Shown here: piece by piece, positions 60,601-64,000 of the stretch | How positions within the stretch are numbered: the first letter of the stretch is position 1 | Layout: every line of letters starts with the position of its first letter | From: Irineochytrium annulatum | Lineage: Eukaryota > Chytridiomycota > Chytridiomycetes > Chytridiales > Chytridiaceae | Direction: 5' to 3' | NCBI GenBank assembly: GCA_027600665.1 | Contig: JADGJL010000020.1 | Span: 18,715 to 82,714, forward strand | Length of the DNA: 64,000 bases | Notes under the pieces: generated by a model | Databases searched by the model: none | Seen by the model: only the letters and a program-made list of their open reading frames with translations | Told to the model about the DNA's origin: nothing | Position numbers and translations under genes: made by a program

Positions 60601-62971
60601 GTGCGTGGGTTATCAATCAAGCTCTCGCATATACATTTTAACAAGCAATTCACTTTTTAGAGCTCGAGAACCAGATAACCTATCTGCACAACCGCTTCGC
60701 CCTCCTCGAAGATCAAATCCAGCGCGCGCAGCAGTCCCCTTCCCATGCACCGATGAACCCCGACGCCTTGCCCCACCTCCAGGCCGAGCTCGGCAAGGTC
60801 CGCGAGCGCATCCTAAAGCGCGAGCAGAAGCTCATGGGCCTCCGCCTCGATGCATCCTCGCCCACGAACCAGCTCAACGCGTCGCCTGCGCGGCAGCGCT
60901 CTGCGTCGTCATCACCGATTTTCACGTCCCCGCCCAGGACGTCCGCGTCCGCGACGGCGTCCCCACCGCGGCCGGTACAAGGGATGGGCTGGGTTGGGAC
61001 GCTACCCGCCCCGACTTCCCCTAGCAGAGGCTCCGGTTCACCGTGGAACGTTGAAGAACGCGGCAGCGTCGCCTCCTCCTTGTTTGCTGACAGCATGACA
61101 GGCAAGGGCTCGGGTGAAGGGGGAACTTCAGCCACGAGAGCGACGACGCCGGCCCCGGCCGTGGCGGCTGACGTCGCGAACAGGGAGCAGGCGGACATCG
61201 AGGACGAGTTTGCGTACATTTACCGTGATTCACGAGCGGGGCAGACCTTGTTCGTGAGTGAGAGAAGTAGGAGCAAGTCCCCGGCTGGGAGGGACTGGGC
61301 GACCACGAGGATAGGTGCTGCGCAGGAAAACGCGAGTTTCTTAAGAACTGACGAGCTTAACCATGTTATGGAGGAAATTGACGAGAGGAAGAGGTCAATA
61401 TCCATATACCCACGGTCAAAGGTATTTGCTTTAGATCTTTCTGTGACGCTTAAACGTTTTTCAAAGAGCACTTTGAAGGACAGCGTGTCACAGTACAAAA
61501 ACTCATTTTCGCACACACGTAGAAGATCCGTGTCAGAGGTAAATAAATCTTTTCGGCGCAAGTTAACCGACTTTGTTGAAGATTCCGTTCGTGGCGCCTG
61601 TGTGGAAGAAAGCCGTGGGCACACGCACGCCCCATCGGCATTCGCCGCGGACTAAGACCGAGGAAGATATTACAAAGACTGCAACTATGAAAGCAAGCAG
61701 CGCAAAGCGACGGACGGATATCGATGCTTTGATTGCGCTCTCTGACAGAAAATCTCCTCCGTCCGAGAGAAGAACGACCGTTCACGGAAGGGATATGCCC
61801 TTTGTCGTCGGAACGGTATAAAAAAACACTCCTGTTGGCTTGAGTATCTTAAATGTTTTAAAGAATGTTGGCAAATCCTACTCTGTTACCGCGAACTTGC
61901 AACGAGTCTTCTCTCTTTTGAAGTCACATAACCCCGCGCTCTGTTCTGTCTGCAACAAGGATCGTAGAATGTCGAGTTCCTCGAGTGAGGACAGAGGCAC
62001 GTTCTCCGACACCTCCAGCGTTGCCGGGTTGAGCGATATTGCATGCGAAAGCGATGGGCAGAACCACGCCACCTTACACGATGAGATCGCCAGGGAGGGC
62101 GCGACTCGGCAAGGCGGGGAAAATCTGGAGCGCATCCTTCGCGTTTTAGAGGGAGAATATTCCGTGTTGCGGAAGTAAGTAGCATCCTTTCTCGGTTGAA
62201 AACAATGCTAACAACGTAACAGAAAATACGTAATTCTCGTCCGGCAATACGAAACCGTTGCTGACGAGACTGACAATATTGCAATGTCAAGAACACACCC
62301 AAAGTCGCCTGTTAACAAGCAACTTCGAGACATTGGTGATACGCTGAAGCAAGTGATCCAAGATATGGAGACCAAGGTAACACAGCACCTTATGCTTTTG
62401 CCGAAACATTAGACGCTAAATGTTGTCTGTGCAGGGTGATCAAATTGGTATTCTCGTTGACATCATTGAAAACTCGAAGCGCCATGCCATGCATAACCAC
62501 TCTTCATCGCGTCGTCGGTCAGCATCTGAACGCCCAACGTCCAGAAGCGGCCGGCGCGAGTCTCCGATGGACACTAGCTTTCTGCAAGCGACCAAAAACC
62601 GGCGCCGGGGTCGGTCTGCGTCGAGTCACCCAGCGTTACCGAATCGACACTCCTTCCGGCTGTCGCGTTCGGATTCCGATCTAACCGTCGCCCGCGGCTC
62701 TCAGCTCGGGTCCACCGCTGGTTACAACCGGCATAAGAGCCCACTGCAGGGTTCCGATTGGGCGCGGTTCTCGGGCGGGATGGAGGACCCGAGGCCAACG
62801 GCGAAAATAGGGCCAAAGGGTGGCTATGTTGGTGTGGGGATAGGCAGGCGCTTAGGCAGAAGGGAAACAGCTGGTGAACGAGGCGTAAGCCCAGGGAGAG
62901 CGCTGGCGAGCCTGTCACTGTTAAAGTCGACGTTAAAGGTGCAGGAGGCGCTCGAGGAGGCGCAGACGTAA
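57686..62971 (+). CDS. CEP57/PPC89-like centrosomal (spindle pole body) protein
   Basis: Large coiled-coil protein. Exons in phase: 57686-58393, 58470-59424, 59491-60600, 60661-61421, 61467-61538, 61582-61815, 61924-62174, 62223 to about 62376, and a last exon to 62971. The N-terminal half is disordered (Ser/Arg/Asp-rich). The CEP57 centrosome-localisation coiled coil begins AVLNALRVLQAKVYSLETEK. A Glu/Arg/Gln-rich coiled coil (EERRHIETEEKRRLEEQDR) and a second one (ELENQITYLHNRFALLEDQ) follow. The C-terminus has HNPALCSVCNKDRR and the microtubule-binding type block ENLERILRVLEGEYSVLRK with YVILVRQYETVADETDN, as in CEP57/PPC89. The protein would act at centrioles or spindle poles. Upstream exons before 57686 are possible. 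Confidence 0.78.
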
Positions 62972-63062
62972 ATTGCGAAAAAAAAAAAAAAAGGCGGAAT
63001 CGTTGTAATTGCATTTGCAGCAAGCTTTGCTAATAGTGATAAAATGAGAAAAGAGCTTTTTT

Positions 63063-64000
63063 CTAGTGTCCTCCAATTGTATCCCCCCTCTCCGTCCTCT
63101 TCTCCGCTACAACATGGTAGCTAGTCGCGATACCGAAAAGGATTAACAGGATGCCCAACACAAACACGGCCCACGACGGCGCCAACTCCCACACGGCGCC
63201 TCCCAGCGTCGGTCCAATCGTCCTCACGACCGACGCCATTGCACCGGCGATCCCATGCAGCGCACCGAACTGCGTTGGTGGCACCGAGTCCGTCAGCGTC
63301 ATGACGATCGCGAGATACGCCAAACCCTCCCCGGCCCCCAGGCATAACCCGGCCGCGACCAGTGGCGTCGATGATGCGCTTATCAGGCCCTGCGCCGCCC
63401 ACGATGACGGAAGGCCGAGCCTCATCGGTATCCAGATCAACGGCGCAATCATGACGGACACGCCCGTTCGATAGCACCACAACGTCCCCAGTGCACCATG
63501 AATGGGCACATACATCGCTTTCACTACCAGCTTCGCCACAGACGACGCCATGGACGCCAGGGCCGTCTCGCGTTGTCCCAATCCATACCCTCCTCGTGCC
63601 AGATCCGCCGCCGCAAGCAGTGGCATCGCCGTGTGAAAGAGCGAGTTGCAGAGCGAGAATATAGAGTACAGCATAATGGGCGGCACGGTCCGTCTCGATA
63701 TAATGGTCAGATCCGGGATCAGTGACGCGAGCCACTTATAGTGTAGCTTCACTGTTTGCTGATCGGCCGGCCTTTGAAAGGAGATCCGAGCTGGTCCCTC
63801 CTCGAACGACTGCAGAGTGCGCATCTCCTTCCCGCCGCCGACATCGACATCGACAGGCTCGTTGGCCAACGATATATCCTTCTCCCCAACCGCCACCATC
63901 TCCACATCACGATCCTCGGACGCCGCCGGAAACGTGAGATTCAACAACCCATCCTCATCAACCCCCTCCATCTCCACCAGCGCCTGATAACTCCCCCCAC
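63063..64000 (-). CDS. Major facilitator superfamily transporter, C-terminal half (5' end beyond the window)
   Basis: An open frame runs without a break from the right edge to a stop at 63063-63065. The N-terminal visible part is a hydrophilic loop (EMEGVDEDGLLNLTFPAA...FQRPADQQTV), probably the central cytosolic loop. It is followed by about six hydrophobic helices: LYSIFSLCNSLFHTAMPLLA, VSVMIAPLIWIPMRLGL, STPLVAAGLCLGAGEGLAYL, FGALHGIAGAMASVVRTIGP and WAVFVLGILLILFGIATSY. The Gly-rich helix with GALHGIAGAMASVVRTIGPT matches MFS helix 11 of drug-type transporters (ZRT/peptide-independent, Tpo-like layout). The substrate cannot be read from this half. Confidence 0.8.
   Translation of the reverse strand, partial: GGSYQALVEMEGVDEDGLLNLTFPAASEDRDVEMVAVGEKDISLANEPVDVDVGGGKEMRTLQSFEEGPARISFQRPADQQTVKLHYKWLASLIPDLTIISRRTVPPIMLYSIFSLCNSLFHTAMPLLAAADLARGGYGLGQRETALASMASSVAKLVVKAMYVPIHGALGTLWCYRTGVSVMIAPLIWIPMRLGLPSSWAAQGLISASSTPLVAAGLCLGAGEGLAYLAIVMTLTDSVPPTQFGALHGIAGAMASVVRTIGPTLGGAVWELAPSWAVFVLGILLILFGIATSYHVVAEKRTERGDTIGGH

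Noticed and set aside
63121..63735. Second minus-strand frame over the transporter
   Set aside because: The MFS frame shows clear membrane helices and family motifs; the other frame lacks both.

Overview
This window is eukaryotic nuclear DNA from a fungus. Almost every gene is split by short GT-AG introns, mostly 42 to 80 bases, often with a CTAAC/TTAAC-like branch site. The gene set is fungal: NMA111, ATG2, POM152, RAV1, SWF1 and deoxyhypusine hydroxylase. A CEP57/PPC89-like centrosomal protein, a SPAG1/RPAP3-like assembly factor and a front-end fatty-acid desaturase with cytochrome b5 point to an early-diverging, probably zoosporic (chytrid-like) lineage; that placement is inference. I see no bacterial operons, CRISPR, rRNA or convincing tRNA. 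One run of ten Ns next to a homopolymer (about 33025) marks an assembly gap.

Layout, left to right. (1) 1-16233: a mitochondrial PP2C-type phosphatase cut by the left edge, a membrane-associated alpha/beta hydrolase, a Tyr/Gly/Gln-rich type II membrane protein with an LEA2-like ectodomain, the complete NMA111 serine protease (11 exons, 991 aa), a RhoGAP-like protein without the arginine finger, a GPI-type cupredoxin, a coiled-coil protein, and a single-pass surface protein. (2) 16471-24285: ATG2, then a TMEM68-like acyltransferase whose usual catalytic His is Lys. (3) 24404-38719, all minus: a SPAG1/RPAP3-like TPR protein, POM152 and RAV1. (4) 39066-44241: an LPAAT, a front-end desaturase with two tandem cytochrome b5 domains, and SWF1 with its DHHC core on a 17-base microexon. 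(5) 44673-50148: an acidic protein with a conserved-looking tail, deoxyhypusine hydroxylase, and an unrecognised protein with a possible beta-grasp segment. (6) 50566-64000: a TKL kinase with an MLKL/HeLo-like helical N-terminus, a Pro/Thr-rich single-pass membrane protein, the CEP57-like protein, and the C-terminal half of an MFS transporter cut by the right edge.

Many genes deal with membranes and lipids: ATG2 (lipid transfer), two acyltransferases, a PUFA desaturase, an S-acyltransferase, RAV1 (V-ATPase assembly) and POM152 (nuclear pore membrane). I read this as gene neighbourhood rather than a proven cluster. The most notable observations are the duplicated cytochrome b5 module with identical intron positions, the DHHC microexon, the MLKL-like kinase layout, and two enzyme homologues that have lost key residues. 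Exon limits were worked out by hand from splice motifs, phase and family consensus. Where exons were chained with consistent phase I give them; elsewhere the span covers first to last coding base, introns included.
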